Assembly (NCBI GenBank): GCA_928212115.1
Contig: CAKMRJ010005634.1
Coordinates: forward strand, 183,790,927-183,854,926
Length of the DNA stretch: 64,000 nucleotides
Reading direction: 5' to 3'
Source of the DNA: Lactuca virosa
Taxonomy: Eukaryota; Streptophyta; Magnoliopsida; Asterales; Asteraceae
In this document: positions 21,569-34,110 of the stretch, piece after piece
How the letters are laid out: each line of letters opens with the position of its first letter
How positions within the stretch are numbered: the first letter of the stretch is position 1
Notes under the pieces: generated by a model
What the model was told of the DNA's origin: nothing
Seen by the model: only the letters and a program-made list of their open reading frames with translations
Database searches by the model: none
Program-made: the position numbers and the translations under genes

Positions 21569-23627
21569 TGTAACGCCCGTAGATCAGGGCTAGTCAATTT
21601 AGAGACGATGAGCGTCAAAAATGGTTTTTTGATAGAGGATTATTTAGAATAAATAATCTTAACTAAGTTGTAGTATATGTGACAAGGTTTTCGTACATAT
21701 AATGAACGCTGAAATCCGAGTTAGAACGAAGAAGTTACGACTCGTCGAAGTTTCACGACAGAACCGGCACGACACATCGCGACGTAAATAGTGAATTTAC
21801 GATAGAGCGATATTTGTCCTTACCGAACTAAACAAAAGTTGTAGAATACATTAAACCGAGAGCGTGCATAAAAAGAACGCCCAAATTTGACTTCGTATGA
21901 GGAAGTTATGATTTTTCGAAGTTTCGGCTTAGTAGTATGCAGCCCAAAATTCAAATAATAGATCGAGCGGTTTTTAGCCGACACAACATAAACGAGAATC
22001 GAATATCTCGTTAATTTTAGCATAACGATAAAAATACAGACGAAAACGGACGTCGGATGAAGAAGTTATGAATTTTTAACGAACTTTTCATGTCCTGGCC
22101 CGTTAAAAATATAATATAATATAATATTAAAAATAAATTTAAAATTAGCCGAAGGAGTCTAAATGAAAGTTGTAGATCATAATCTCACCTACGCGTGGAT
22201 ATAAAGAACGTCAAAAACAAAGCTCGTATGCGAAAGATATGGATTTTTGAAGTTCGGAGCACAAACTTCGAGAATTTGACAGCATTCACGACGTGAACAC
22301 AGTGTTCACGACGTGAACTCAGTGAACGACGCGTTTCGAGCCTAGAAGACACACGGCAAGCCTAGGGGTTGACCAGGATCAAACTCACGACGTGAATATA
22401 CCTGGTTCACGACGTGAGAGTCGATTTTTCAGCCTATAAATAGAAATCGAGCCCTCCGGGTTTATGTTACCAATTCTCATTTCTCTTTCACTTTAAACAC
22501 TCTTTTAGCCTGCTTTTAACCCCCCCCCCCCCCCCCCCCCCCCCCGAAGTCCCGTTATCGTCCCTAACACCCGAAGCAAGTCCCGACCCCCCGAAGATCC
22601 CGAGAAAAAGAGTTTTCGAGCCGAAACTCTGCCCGCGTGAAGCCCGGTTTTTAAGGAAACATCCCGTTTCATCGAAGAATGTTGTTTTAAGGGACGAAGT
22701 GTTGTCTAATCGTCGTCTTATCATGTGAGTGTATAGTCACTTTCATCTTACACATAGATATGAAGTATTTTATATAAAATACGTGCTATGTGTATATATG
22801 TTGTTTGTTTATTTGAGATGGATGTTGAATGAATGTTTTATACATGTTTAAAATGATTTAAAATGTATATATATTTTTATCTACAAATATGTTGGGTAAA
22901 ACATGGGTAGATAACAAATGAGGGATGAAAGACGGAATAGATGTACGTTGGTAGCTATGGATTTAGTATCGTATAGATGAATATTGGTAGCTATGGAATT
23001 AGTACCTTGGCAGCTATGGACTTAGTGCTTGTTGTATAAATCTTTGGCAGCGATGGACTTCGTGCCTATTCCTTTGGTTACCTTGGCAGCTATGGCCTTA
23101 GTGCCTGTTGTATGAATCTCGGGCAGCGATGGACTTCGTATCTATTCCTTAGGATAATCATTAGGAATGAATGAATGGAGGACATATGATTCTTAAGCTC
23201 TTTAAGAATAAATAAGATAACGGGGATGGGTAATTGGGTTGATTGTTTGATGATTAAATATAATAATTATATTATTGTGGGTTGAAAACCCTATGTACTC
23301 ACCAGGTTTCCCAACCTGACCCACTCAAACTTATTTGTATCACAGGTGTCGATATGAAGCTACTTTACACTGAGAGATTAAAGGAGATGTAGATCACTAG
23401 TGTAAATAAATGTAAGGTCTGTTTATGCTTATGTTTCAGTATTGACGATGACATCCCAAAGTTTTAATATGAATAAAATACATTTCTTCGGAAATGCTTT
23501 GATAATATATTTATCATGTTTTTCTGGGAACAAATTCCGCAACATTTTTATTAAAAGAAGTACTCTGATTTTTATAAAGCATAAACAAAATCGGTCTTTT
23601 CTGGCCGAGAAATTTGGGGATGTCACA
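21569..23627 (+). mobile_element. Gypsy solo LTR, TSD-flanked
   Basis: TGTAACGCCC to GGATGTCACA, 2059 bp with a 5-bp duplication GCATC and no internal region, so it is the product of LTR-LTR recombination. It has TATAAATA at 22435-22442, a cluster of TTCACGACGTGAA motifs just upstream (22285-22418), a run of 26 C at 22520-22545 and a degenerate tandem repeat of GGCAGC(T/G)ATGGACTT at 22946-23145. Confidence 0.92.
22285..22418. promoter_or_regulatory. TTCACGACGTGAA inverted-repeat cluster before the LTR TATA box
   Basis: Four copies of TCACG-A-CGTGA (one-base spacer, two of them extended to TTCACGACGTGAA) at 22285-22418, ending 17 bases before TATAAATA. The layout matches the other LTR families in this window but the sequence is different. 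Confidence 0.65.
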
Positions 23628-23632
23628 GCATC

Positions 23633-23924
23633 CTTTTAAAAAAGCCCTAGATCCCCTGCGATTTTGTTAAGTAAATAGTCAGCATGCGTTCATTTAAAGA
23701 ATTATAAAGCGACATATCTTCACGACACACTTTTTTTAATGGGTGCCCTCCGTGTTTTTATTTTTATTTTCCTAACACTAATTTTAGGTCATGCAAAAAT
23801 GTGTATCTTATATTCTTCACATTTTTTGGGAGATGACATTATTTTTAGGGCACGCACTTTTGCGTATCATAAATCGTTGTGTGTCATGGTTTTCACGTCA
23901 TTAAATGCCTATATTCTAGTAGTG
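23633..23924 (-). mobile_element. CACTA (EnSpm) transposon terminus
   Basis: On the minus strand the region starts CACTACTAGAATATAGG, a CACTA-type terminal inverted repeat, followed by subterminal repeats such as GATACGCAAAAGTGCG and GATACACATTTTTGC. It ends inside a copia gag (23925 onward), implying insertion there. I could not find the opposite terminus, so the element is truncated or its end is too decayed. Confidence 0.75.
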
Positions 23925-24291
23925 AACACATTAGGAGTGGCTTGAGCGTAGCCGTGGTAGAGGACATGGAAAAGGCGGTGGAAGAGATGGCAACAACAAC
24001 AACAATCGAGGAGGTCGTCGGGGCACTGACCCTTCCCAAGAAATAGATAAGGTTGTGGATTATTCCAAAATTGTGATAAAAGCAAAAATCCAATGCTATA
24101 ACTACCAAGAATACGGTCACTATGCTATCGAGTGCAATAATCCACGAAGAGAAAGAAATCAAGAGGCTAACCTAATACAAGGAGATGATGATGAGCCGAC
24201 ATTACTGTTGATAGTAAGAAAAACATGTGAAGCACATCAAGAAGTATTCTTAAATGAGGAAAAAGTAAGTCCAAAGTTGAGATCCTATTAG
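23925..24291 (+). pseudogene. Ty1/copia gag C-terminus with defective zinc knuckle
   Basis: Reading RSRGRGHGKGGGRDG then an Asn run, GGRRGTDP, and the nucleocapsid knuckle CYNYQEYGHYAIEC. In intact copies the fourth residue is Cys; here it is Tyr, so zinc binding would be lost. The frame stops at 24291 just before the protease. The upstream half of gag is missing at the CACTA border. Confidence 0.82.
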
Positions 24292-24299
24292 TAACAAAC

Positions 24300-25838
24300 C
24301 CAACAGGTCCAACCTATGGTACTTGGACAATGGGGCAAGCAACCACATGACAGGTGATAAGAAGAATTTTCACGACCTTGACATAAGTGCTCAGGGATAC
24401 GTAAAATTTGGAGATGTTTCAAAGGTACGTATAGAAGGAAAAGGGTCGATAAGCTTCCAGTGCAAAAATAGGAAAAAACTCATGCTACAGGAGGTGTACT
24501 ACATACCATGTTTATGTAGTAACATCATAACTTTGGGACAACTTGCTTAATATGGTGATAAAATTTTCATAAATGGGCCATTTCTTTGGGTTCACAACAA
24601 GACCGTTAGACTTTTAATGAAGGTAACTTGCTCCCCAAATCGCCTTTATAAAATCTTGTTGAATGAAGTTGTTTCATAAAGTTTGTTGGGAATAGCAAAA
24701 CAACAGTCGTGGCTATGGCATGCTCGACTAGGTCATCTCAATTTTCCACCCCAAAAAAACATGTTAAACAAAGAATTCGTACTCGAATTACCTAAGATTA
24801 AACATCCCACAGAAGTGTGTGCAGGTTGTTTGATTGGTAAGCAAGCAAGTAAATCCTATCCTTTACAAGCAAGTTTTAGAGCAACAACCTGATTAGAACT
24901 CCAACATAGCGATTTATGTGGACCGATTTGACCTCCCACACCTTCAGGTAATCATTACTTCATGCTATCAGTCGACGGTTACAGTCGTGTAATGTGGACT
25001 TTTCTATTAAAAACGAAAGATGAAGCACTTAATTCGTTTAAAAATTTTCGTATTTTGGTGGAGAATGAAACTAGAGAAAAGTTAAAACTCTTCGAACTGA
25101 TCGAGGAGGTGAATTTCTTTCAAAGTAATTTACTTCATATTATGATGAACCAGGTTTGAAAAGACATTATACAACACCTTACTCCCCATAACAAAACGGT
25201 GTTGTGGAGAGAATAAATCGCACTGTCGTTGAAATGGCGAAGTGCATGTTGAGAAATATGAAAGTTCCTAATGTTCATTGGGGAGAAGTCGTACATTATG
25301 CAGTGTATATTTTAAATTGGGTCTCCATGAAAGCCTCGGTCAAAAAGATACCTTAAGAAGCATCATCAATTCGAAAAACAAATCTTGGGCATTTAAGGAT
25401 ATTTGAATGTGTTGCACATACAAAAGTATCTCGTGCACATTTAAGAAATCTAAATGAACATAGTGAACAACTTTGTTATTTGGGAATGGAGCTTGGAAGT
25501 AAAGCTTATTGTCTTCTTGATCCGGATGTATGGAAGATAAGAACAAGTAAAGATGTTTAATTCGAAGAAAATAACGTATGGCCTTGGGTAAAAGAGACGA
25601 GTTTCAATGGAACTCTAGGTGATAGTTGTACTCTCAAAGGTATCCCGATGAAGGAATTCAACCGATATTTGAAAATAATGAAGTGATTACTATTTTACCC
25701 AGCAACCTCTCGGAGCTACATGATAATAACCAACCGGATAGCCCATACCCAAGTATGCAAAGCTCCCCTGATCAGACATCCACTCCTATTGATTCGCATA
25801 CTTCTTCATTAAGCTCTACAAAGGAAAGTGCTCCCAAG
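24300..25838 (+). pseudogene. Ty1/copia protease and integrase fragment
   Basis: The protease reads LDNGASNHMTG (D-N-G instead of D-S/T-G) and SNIITLGQL. Integrase follows with the zinc domain WHARLGHLN and CAGCLIGKQ, the first catalytic Asp in HSDLCGP, YSRVMWTFLLKTKDEA, then a frame change before the RGGEF-like region and QNGVVERINRT with the Glu. Stops occur at 24548, 24677, 24890 and others. Gag-AP-IN order without RT between AP and IN is diagnostic of copia. It ends at 25838, where a minus-strand LTR is inserted; RT and RNase H are not seen in this window. Confidence 0.88.
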
Positions 25839-26463
25839 TGAAGATTTGTTTCGATCGGATACACTTCAAGTATAAAGAAAGAAAGTAAACTAATCTAAGA
25901 AAAACAAGCAATAGAAAGTAAATAACACAGATTTCTCTAAATTGTTCTTTCACCAAGAAAGGGTTTTATCTTCACCAAGAAGACGAGTTGTCAATTGTCA
26001 CAAAGGTGATTGACACAAAGTTGAACTCTCTACATTAGGGTTTATCCTAATGTAGATTATATACTAACCTATACATGTGAATCCCTTGATTTAAGGGATT
26101 GTACCTTAACTATACTAACAACCAATCTTCATAATAAAGATATAAGATCTGTTATCTAGTATATACTTATGTATATCATTACCTAATATACAAAACATTA
26201 CATAGAATAACTATACGATATGTTGACACTGATAAGCTTGATACGCTGACGCTGGTACTTGAGAAGACGTTGACGCTGACAAATAGCGTAGAGTGTTTGA
26301 CTCATCAGATCATAAGGTTTGACCTTACAATCTCCCCTTATCTGATGATGTCTAAACTAAGCTTCAATGAATTCTTTAGCTCGTGATCCCGATGAGAATA
26401 AGAATGAAGTTTTAACTCTTCAACTTTAACGAATGCTCCCCCTGAGAAGGTGTATGCCTCTAC
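25839..26463 (-). mobile_element. Sirevirus-like copia 3' end: LTR (25839-26329), PPT and 3' UTR
   Basis: On the minus strand a purine tract (TAAGGGGAGAT, 26330-26340) precedes TGTAAGGTCAAACC and the LTR ends CAAATCTTCA at 25839, about 491 bp. Upstream, another purine box (CTCAGGGGGAGCATT, about 26434-26448) resembles the multiple PPT-like boxes of Sireviruses. The rest of this element is removed by the insertion at 26464. Confidence 0.68.
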
Positions 26464-27184
26464 TGTGACATCCCAAAATTTAGGTCAAAGAGGGTGAACG
26501 GTCAAGTTCACAGTAAGTCGCTTGGTAATTTGACTCATTAAGTTTTAGTGCATCTAGTATAGAATAAATGAGTTATTTCAACTATTATAAGATACCAGAT
26601 GGTATCTTACTTCCAAATATGTAATATGACAAACAAATCAAACAGCTCAAACTGTAACCATATGAATGTGTCTGAAAAACTGAAAATTTTAATTAAGCAG
26701 TTATGAGAAATACAAACACTCTAGCCTTGTAGTATATGTTTTCCTGTTTCCGAAAATATAAAGAACGCCCAAAACGGAGTTCGTATGTAAAAGATACGAC
26801 TGTTTTAAGAATCCAAAGTCAGTATAATATTGATTTTCTTAAAATTGTTAAAACCGTTTCTATTTGTTGACCGCCTCAGATGGAAATTCCGAAAGCATTT
26901 TTGGACTTAGGCTATAGCCTAATATTTAATTTCATATTTGAAATATTTTTAGTAAAGATATTTATAACAGTTGAAAAATTAGACGTTTTCATATTTATTA
27001 ATCATGAAACCTTAAACTATTGATACATTTTGGAAATAATATTTTATTATCCAACCCAACAAATGTGAGTTTTAACGATAAATATAACATTACATTTACG
27101 GGTATAACCATTTATATTGATGCATAACTAACAACATGTGGTCAACTATAGATAGGTTATTATAAATTATATAATACATACATT

Positions 27185-27454
27185 TAGGTATGAGCATTTG
27201 GACCGGGGAACTGGCCGGAACCGGATATAACTGATCGGGCCGGGACTGGGACAATATTCTCGTGGATTTTGGGAACCAGAAACCGGTAGAACCGGCAAAA
27301 ACAGAAACCTATGTTGCTATTACTCGAGGACCGGTTCCAACATTGAAGACACAACAAAAACCGATAGAAGCGGAACCAGTAGAACCAGCAGACCGGCTTG
27401 GTTCCAATTTTCCAGCAAGTTCGGTTCCCATGTCGGTTTCGATGCTCATCCCTA
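27185..27454. mobile_element. Small hAT-like element (270 bp)
   Basis: Starts TAGGTATGAGCA and ends TGCTCATCCCTA, matching the termini of the larger hAT element at 40822-41730. It is full of AACCGG/GGTTCC words and absent from the same place in LTR B (around 42417). The 8-bp target duplication is not clear, so it may be rearranged. Confidence 0.68.
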
Positions 27455-27475
27455 CTTTAAATTATGTGTCTAATA

Positions 27476-27478
<3 letters not shown>

Positions 27479-27515
<37 letters not shown>
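27479..27515. repeat. AT microsatellite in LTR A
   Basis: 37 bases of (AT)n. The same locus in LTR B (42457-42516) is 60 bases long. Confidence 0.95.
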
Positions 27516-27516
<1 letters not shown>

Positions 27517-28097
27517 TAAGAATCGTGACATTAACCATTTGATACCATATTTTATACAGTTTAACTCAAAGGTTCAATCGTGTATTTTTTTTTTAAAATA
27601 ATGCATACATTCATACACAAATACACACATATACAAAATACATAATTATTGAACCAATTAATTTTCTCAACAATACATACCTCGATGCATACCCAATTAA
27701 AATATATGCATCACTACATACACCAATACATGTAAGATAAGCACCTTATTATCCAAATACTTATACATATGTATATAACTAACACAATGCAAGAAGTGTA
27801 TTTGGCTAAAATGAACACTACAAGTTTAACAAAAATTTATACAAGTTAAATAAAAATCCTTCAAAGATTTTTAGTGTACAATTAAAACTTCCAAGTTTTC
27901 TTTCCAAAATCTGACAATAGATTTCAAATATTCCTGCACTCGTAAAATAAAATCTAAATATTCTATCTTGGAGGAGAAGGCTGGACACTGGAAGGGACAA
28001 CCAAAAATCCCTAACACTCTATCCCTAAGCTGGTAGGAACACACCATAAGGCCAACACTCCTCCATTTACAGCTAAGAATTAAGATTCAAATACCAA

Positions 28098-28230
28098 ATG
28101 ATCAATAATAAATTTCACAAACAATTGCATTAAGATTACTCTTCACTCTTTCCTTTCCCTGTTTGGAGTTCCAGCCAAGAACAGCTCTATTAATGATCAA
28201 TAATAAATTTCACAAACAATTACATTAAGG
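28098..28230 (+). repeat. 95-bp tandem duplication in LTR A
   Basis: ATGATCAATAATAAATTTCA at 28098 recurs at 28193. The second unit is split by the MITE at 28236-29039 and resumes at 29040 with TAAGATTACTCTTC. LTR B has only one unit. Confidence 0.8.
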
Positions 28231-28235
28231 ATTAA

Positions 28236-29039
28236 GGGCACGTTTGGTACAGAGAATTGGAATTGAAGCAGAGAATGGAAATGGAGAGAAATGGAATTAA
28301 GATGGAGAAAGAGAATTGATTCTCATGTTTGGTACCACAAAGAAATTACCATAGAAATATACATCAAGATCAATTCTTTTGTTTGGTTGTACTAATCTAT
28401 GGAATGAGAAATGATTTTTTTTATCATGTTTATCTTTATCAAACAACAATCTTTTGTCATAATGATTTTTTTTATAAAACTTTTTTTATCTGTTATTGTA
28501 TTTGATTTTTTTTTATTTTATAAAACTTTTTTTTATCTGTTATTGTATTTTTTTTTAACTGACAATACTTAAAGTTCAAAAGAAGTATCTTGTGGGTATA
28601 TTCGTATTTGTAAATAACATTATGGTTTATTTGTGATATTTTTAAATTTATCAAAGTGAATGTGATTTTCTTAGATGTGTTGTTTTCAAAAAAAAAAATT
28701 AAAAAGTTGATGTCAAAATATTAAATCAACTAGCAAAATAATATAAAAAATTACTCCTATAAATGTTTGTCGAAATTTTGAGTCACCGTTGTAAAAATTT
28801 GGAGCTATGTCCCATTAGATCTCCTTTTACCCTTTGAGGTCCTATTATTCATAATTTAAAAAAAGTAGCAGACTAGCAGCGGCATTGTTTTTGTATCCAT
28901 TTCTCCGCTTTTTTACTCAATTCTCCGTAGAAAGTAATTATTGTTTTCTCAGCTTTTCTCCTTATTTTATAGAGAATAAAAAAGGTGGAAAGGGAAACCA
29001 TCTTTTTCTCATTTTCCTAATTCTTAGTGAAACACCCCC
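28236..29039. mobile_element. MITE-like element, PIF/Harbinger type (804 bp)
   Basis: Begins GGGCACGTTTGGTA and ends in the inverse of GGGGGTGTTTCACTA, flanked by TAA (28233-28235 and 29040-29042). LTR B has the uninterrupted site. A 3-bp TAA/TTA duplication with GGG...TGTTTGG termini fits Tourist/Harbinger elements; no transposase frame. Confidence 0.72.
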
Positions 29040-30278
29040 TAAGATTACTCTTCACTCTTTCCTTTCCCCTGTTTGGAGTTCCAGACAAGAACACCTCCAA
29101 ATAGAGGTGTTGTTCATACGACAGCCAGCTAAAAGAGCAGTTCACATTCGTGTTCTTCCTCTTCCCTTCCTGTGAAAAATCAAACCCAAATACACACCAA
29201 AAACCCCATCGATTTTCTGTCAAAAGCAAACCCAAAATATCTAGTTTGTTCCTTCCATTCATGATAAAACAAACAACATCCCAAAAGACCATTTTTACCC
29301 ATTGATTTCTATAAACAAAAAAAAAAAAAAAAAGAAGACTGACCTGTGATATTCAAGCAAATCGCAACCCCCAATACCTGCCCTTCTTCCCGGTGAGCTC
29401 CACTGCCAAACACCCCACCGATCGCAAACACCCCTTGATCGGCGACTGTTAACACCCTTCGCGACCGATCAAAGACCTCCGAAGGTCTTGACTGATCGCT
29501 GCTGCTGCTCGCATTCTTCCAGGCGGACCAGTTCCATTTTCTCCCCTTCGGCCTCGTCAAACCCCGGAGATAACGATCCTTCTCACCATCGGTCACTGAA
29601 ACCTCGCCTGCTTCGATGCTACTGCTACTTGTGACGCCCGGACTCTGCACCTGTCAGCCGGACGAAAAGAGGGAAGCTTCGTTTCTTCGGCCTCGACGAA
29701 ACCTCACGTCGCCTGTGTACCTTCGTGACTACCTTGACCGCTCGGATTCCCTTTTCCTTTTGCCAGATTAAATCAAAGACGGGGCATAAAAGCCCTAACT
29801 TAGTTTATGTTTGGGACATTAATCAAAAATGGACCCTCCATGAGATTTTATTAAGCAATAAGTCCTAAATCCTTTTTAGTTTCCAAAAAATGACTAAATA
29901 ACCCCTGCTGCAACATTCCCTTTTAATATAAGTCCCAAACCCTAAATATTTTACCTGTTTATTCAGAAAAAGCCCCTCCTTGGTTACTTTTAGCAAAATG
30001 GATCCCAATATTCAAACATTAATCCCATTTAAACCATTTTGATCCCTCATTTTATTTATTTTAACCAAGCAATCCTATTTTGGTTAATTAAATTACCAAA
30101 CAACCCCGATAGTTAAAATTCGTTACGAAACGGTCCCGAGAGTATTTGAAAGTTCAAGAATCATGGATTTACGGTTTCTTACATCAAGATTCTCAAAGAA
30201 ACCGAATTCGAACGATTGGAACTCACGCTTCAAGGGTGAGTGCTTACAACCCCTTTTTAATATTTTAATTATTTTTTT

Positions 30279-30296
30279 GGGGGGGGGGGGGGGGGG
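30279..30296. repeat. Poly-G run in LTR A
   Basis: 18 consecutive G, versus 23 G at the homologous place in LTR B (44432-44454). Confidence 0.95.
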
Positions 30297-31559
30297 AGGG
30301 GATACATGTGCCTAAATATTTTGTTTATACAAATCAATTTCCTTTTAATGCGAAAATACAATAAATCTAGTTTATAAAAATATTATTATTTAACAATTTA
30401 CCATATTGTTGTGAATAAACTAGTATAAACTTTTTATATACATATTATGGTTATTTTATCGTGAAATAACCAATTCACACAACAAAGACTACATGATACA
30501 AAATTATATGATTTTTATGTGACATTGCATATTATAACTAGCACGTTATGAAACTCTTTAGTATTTCAAGGATTTGAGCTATTACTATGCATGTTTATTT
30601 ATATGTTTAAGTACACAACGTTTATACATGTATATACGTTCATTAATTTGAAACATTCATTTTTATAAAAGCGAGAATATTACACTTTTGCATACATGTC
30701 AAACATACTCAGCTTTTATAGTTACTTAATCAAAGACATTCATTATGCCTAGTGACTTAATCACAATTAAGTTAGGGGCTGAGAGTTATTCACAAACTTT
30801 TTAGTTAAGAGCTTTTTAGTGAGATGTTACGTTATTCATTAGCTAAGTCTAACCATTCCGTTAATCTTCGGAGCAAGATATATATGTATAGATCGATACG
30901 AGGTTCACATCCCCACCTGCGGTTGCTAGCTACAACCTCGACTGATCAATCGAAGTGGGTGCTAGGTGTCTATAATTTTTACTGCAACGTCCAATGAAGC
31001 GTTGTAGTCGGGTACACTCAAGTCACATAGCTTGGTTATTGGACTCACTATAAACATTAACTCGAGTATCTCTCTCTCCCTTACTACAACTCATAAACTT
31101 GATTCGTTCAAAACCATTTAAGCATGAATTTACTTATACCAATACACCTTTTGGATTTTTCAAAGCTTATTTAAATATGGTTTACCCATAAAGAAAATAC
31201 TTTTTGAAATGTTTTTAACAGTATTATTATTGTTGTTAGCAAAAAACCTGTAACACTCACCAACTTTGTGTTGACCCTCAAACCTACATCTATTTTCAGG
31301 AAATCACTAAACAGACATTCAAGATGGATTGGACTACATGTGACCTAGTTTACTTGTTGTTGAGTTATATGCCTATCTGTTAAGGCAGTTCATGTATTAT
31401 TATTATTTGGAAAAACCTTGTATTCAAACATCAAGATGGAACACGAATGCTATATTGTTTATTGTTGTACTTGTGTTATTTATTCAGTTTACCTGTGATC
31501 CATGAACTTAGTCGCATAGCCCGACGTGTTCCGCCGCCTCGGCCGAGGATGTGACAGAG

Positions 31560-31571
31560 TGATATCAGAGC
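31560..31571 (+). promoter_or_regulatory. Primer binding site after LTR A
   Basis: TGATATCAGAGC, one mismatch from tRNA-iMet complement TGGTATCAGAGC, four bases after the LTR end. The site after LTR B (48248-48259) is perfect. Confidence 0.85.
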
Positions 31572-32406
31572 TAAATTAGCTACAGAGAACTCATATCCTC
31601 GAAAGAGGAATACAACTATAGCAACTACATTCTAATAAAAAGTATTATTGTTATTAATTACACCACTTCTTGGCTACTTACGATATGGGGAATTCGGTTT
31701 GAAGGGTCGCATAGGTTTCTTGGATTTTAGAACGACTTAATTGCTAAAATGATCATGCCCTCTGGTGTTTCCTGTCTGGCTCTCGTCTATACTTGGTAGT
31801 CTTGGAGTACAAAACAAAATTTAATAATGTTGCAAACCCCACCAACAATAACATATAAGAGTTATATATCTGACCCGCGATGAGAACACATACTAAAATT
31901 TTAACATGCCTGCAATTAAAACTACCAACTCGACCCTTTAGGTCAAACGCCTTAACTAAGGTTAGTACTGTACATAAGCCATACCATAAGTAAACTTGGA
32001 ATGTATGCCTGTGTTATTTAGGGTCGGGCCAGTGAGCAACCAACCTTGAGAAAGGAGTTTGACAGACTATAATGGTTGAAACTTTTAGAGATTGAAGGAT
32101 GTTCTCAAGATTCGCTGCTGAAACTTAGTACCTTAGAAACCTTATGTCAACCCCAAAACAACATATACATTTTAAAAATACTTAAAAATTTGGGATAACA
32201 TTCAGATTTTCCTAGTTTACCTAAATCCAAAGAAGAACAAAAGAATGAATAGCTCTGCTACCGTCGTAGCAGAGAAACCCATAGTTCCCATTCAATCATT
32301 CAGTAGTCTCCAAAATTCTCTCTCTATCATCTGGAATTGGTAGGATTTCAATTCTCTCTTGAGAATTTGGAACCTTACCATGAAAGGATTACACGTGACT
32401 GCTTAC

Positions 32407-33229
32407 GCCTCCCGATTTAACGACCTCGCAAACCTTCACCCATGAATGGTGAACCCGGATAGAAAAATACTGAAACGCACATCTGGGAATATATTTACCA
32501 GTTCAAAGGTCTTGTTACCGCATCCAGACTGACTACCTTCGATAGCGCTAAGCAATTAACCTATCAATTGACTAAGCAGTGTATCCGTTAGGGTACCATG
32601 ACCCCGCAAACCGAATAGAACCAGGTTGGGAGTACAAACAGGAAGTTCCATGGCAAGTCAAAAGGGAACTTCAATCATCGCAAAGCCAATCTACAATATG
32701 TGGCAGTGTACATCGTAATCACAAACGCTCCCACTCCATCAAAGTTATACTCTAGAAATTTACCCCCACTGTACCAATTGCAATTTTCACCATGTCGGAA
32801 ATTGTATGGTCTGCATCATCTATAACTTAAGAGGTCACACCTCTAAGTACTGTAGAAAGGCCCCGAACGACACGATCTTAACCACTTTCGTAGGAGGAAA
32901 CCGAAGTTAATTCAAATGCAATCAACCAAGGCATTTCAAGAAGCTTTATTTCCCATAAGTTTGGAAGCATGATTAACCATAAATCATGCAAACTTAATGA
33001 AGCTTACATGGTAAAAATAGCAAACAACCAGTTAGAAAGCATCTTAGAAGTACTCATTAATTGCCTTTTCACACCAAATGACCACATCTTTCACGTCAAT
33101 CTAATACCCATGACCATTGGAAGTTTCGATGTGATCATCGGAATGGATTGGTTATCGCTTCATCAAGCAAAGATTTATGGTACGAAAAATCCGTTCAACT
33201 ACCTTTACCAAACAACGAATCCCCCATGA
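32407..33229 (+). pseudogene. Gypsy gag remnant and aspartic protease
   Basis: Fragments of gag (SRLTTFDSAKQLTYQL around 32519-32570) are followed by a decayed stretch and a protease end. The frame 32969-33229 contains NDHIFHVNLIPMTIGSFDVIIGMDWLS, the plant gypsy AP signature after the active site; the DSGA part itself is lost. A long gag body with a zinc knuckle is missing. No function remains. Confidence 0.75.
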
Positions 33230-33327
33230 TTTACAAAGGCAAATCAGGAAAGAACCTAAGAGTCATCACTTGCATCAAAGAAAATAGGTGTTTATAGACC
33301 AAATGATTCACTTTCTTATCCCACATA

Positions 33328-34110
33328 GTGGATATGCAAGACAAGGGTAAGGAAATCAAATACATACCGCAAGTGTACGACTACCCAGACGTATCCCCAG
33401 AGGATCTAACTGGAATACCTCCAGTCAGACATGTCGAATTCCGGACCAACATGATCTATGGTGCAACACCATTGGCAAGATCTCCTTATGGTATGGCTCC
33501 ATCGGAAATGCAAGAACTAGACTTCAAGAACTTCTTGACAAAGGCTTCATATGGCCAAGCATGTCACCCTGGGGAACGCCTATATTGTTTGTCAAAAACA
33601 AGGATGGATCGTTCAGGATGTGCGCTGACTATTGAGAGTTAATTAAACTCGCCATCAAAAACCGATATCCACTCCCAAGGATTGATGAGCTGTTCGACCA
33701 GCTACAAGGATCCTGTTACTACTCAAAGTCCGATCTAAGATCCGACTATCTCCAACTCAAAATGCAAGAAGCAGACATTCCAAAAACGACATTCAGGATT
33801 CGGTACAGTCAATACTAGTTTCTGGTTATGCCATTTGTACTGACCAACGACGCCAATCGAAGTATGCCAATTATTAGGGCTTGCAGGCTATTATCAAAGA
33901 TTCATCGAGAACGTTTCCAAAATAGTCAAGCCTCTCACCGCATTAATATAAAAATACAAAAAGTTCGATTGGGCACACAAACAAGAGTCTGCCTTCCCAA
34001 AATTGAAACAATTGTTGTGCAGTGCACCAATTTTTTCTCTTCCATAGGGCACGGAAGACTTTATAGTATTCTACGAAGCCTCTCACCAAAGGTTAGGATG
34101 TTGACTGATG
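33328..34110 (+). pseudogene. Gypsy reverse transcriptase, internally deleted
   Basis: Begins IPQVYDYPDVSPEDLTGIPP and VEFRTNMIYGATPLARSPYGMAP, then frame shifts, with KNRYPLPRIDELFDQLQG in the next frame and a decayed QLKMQ...FRIRY block. The palm YxDD region appears deleted: just after VMPFVLTN the sequence jumps to the connection domain (LGLAGYYQRFIENV-like, around 33876). Incapable of RT activity. Confidence 0.82.

Larger units (their letters stand above)
26464..31556 (+). repeat. LTR A of a gypsy family with very long LTRs
   Basis: Starts TGTGACATCCC and ends GGATGTGACA, followed by a tRNA-Met primer site. It aligns with 35130-48244 (LTR B) once later insertions are removed, giving about 4 kb for the ancestral LTR. 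LTR A itself carries a hAT-like element (27185-27454), a 95-bp duplication (28098) and a MITE-like element (28236-29039). No coding function is apparent; short frames near 29017-29650 are in LTR sequence. Confidence 0.88.

Noticed and set aside
27262..27519. 85-codon frame ending in an IYIYIY run
   Set aside because: It is the hAT-like element plus the AT microsatellite, with no protein-like feature.
29017..29650. Frames of about 90-113 codons in LTR A, with counterparts at 43321-43804
   Set aside because: They lie inside LTR sequence, run over A-runs and are not kept in the same form between LTR A and LTR B.
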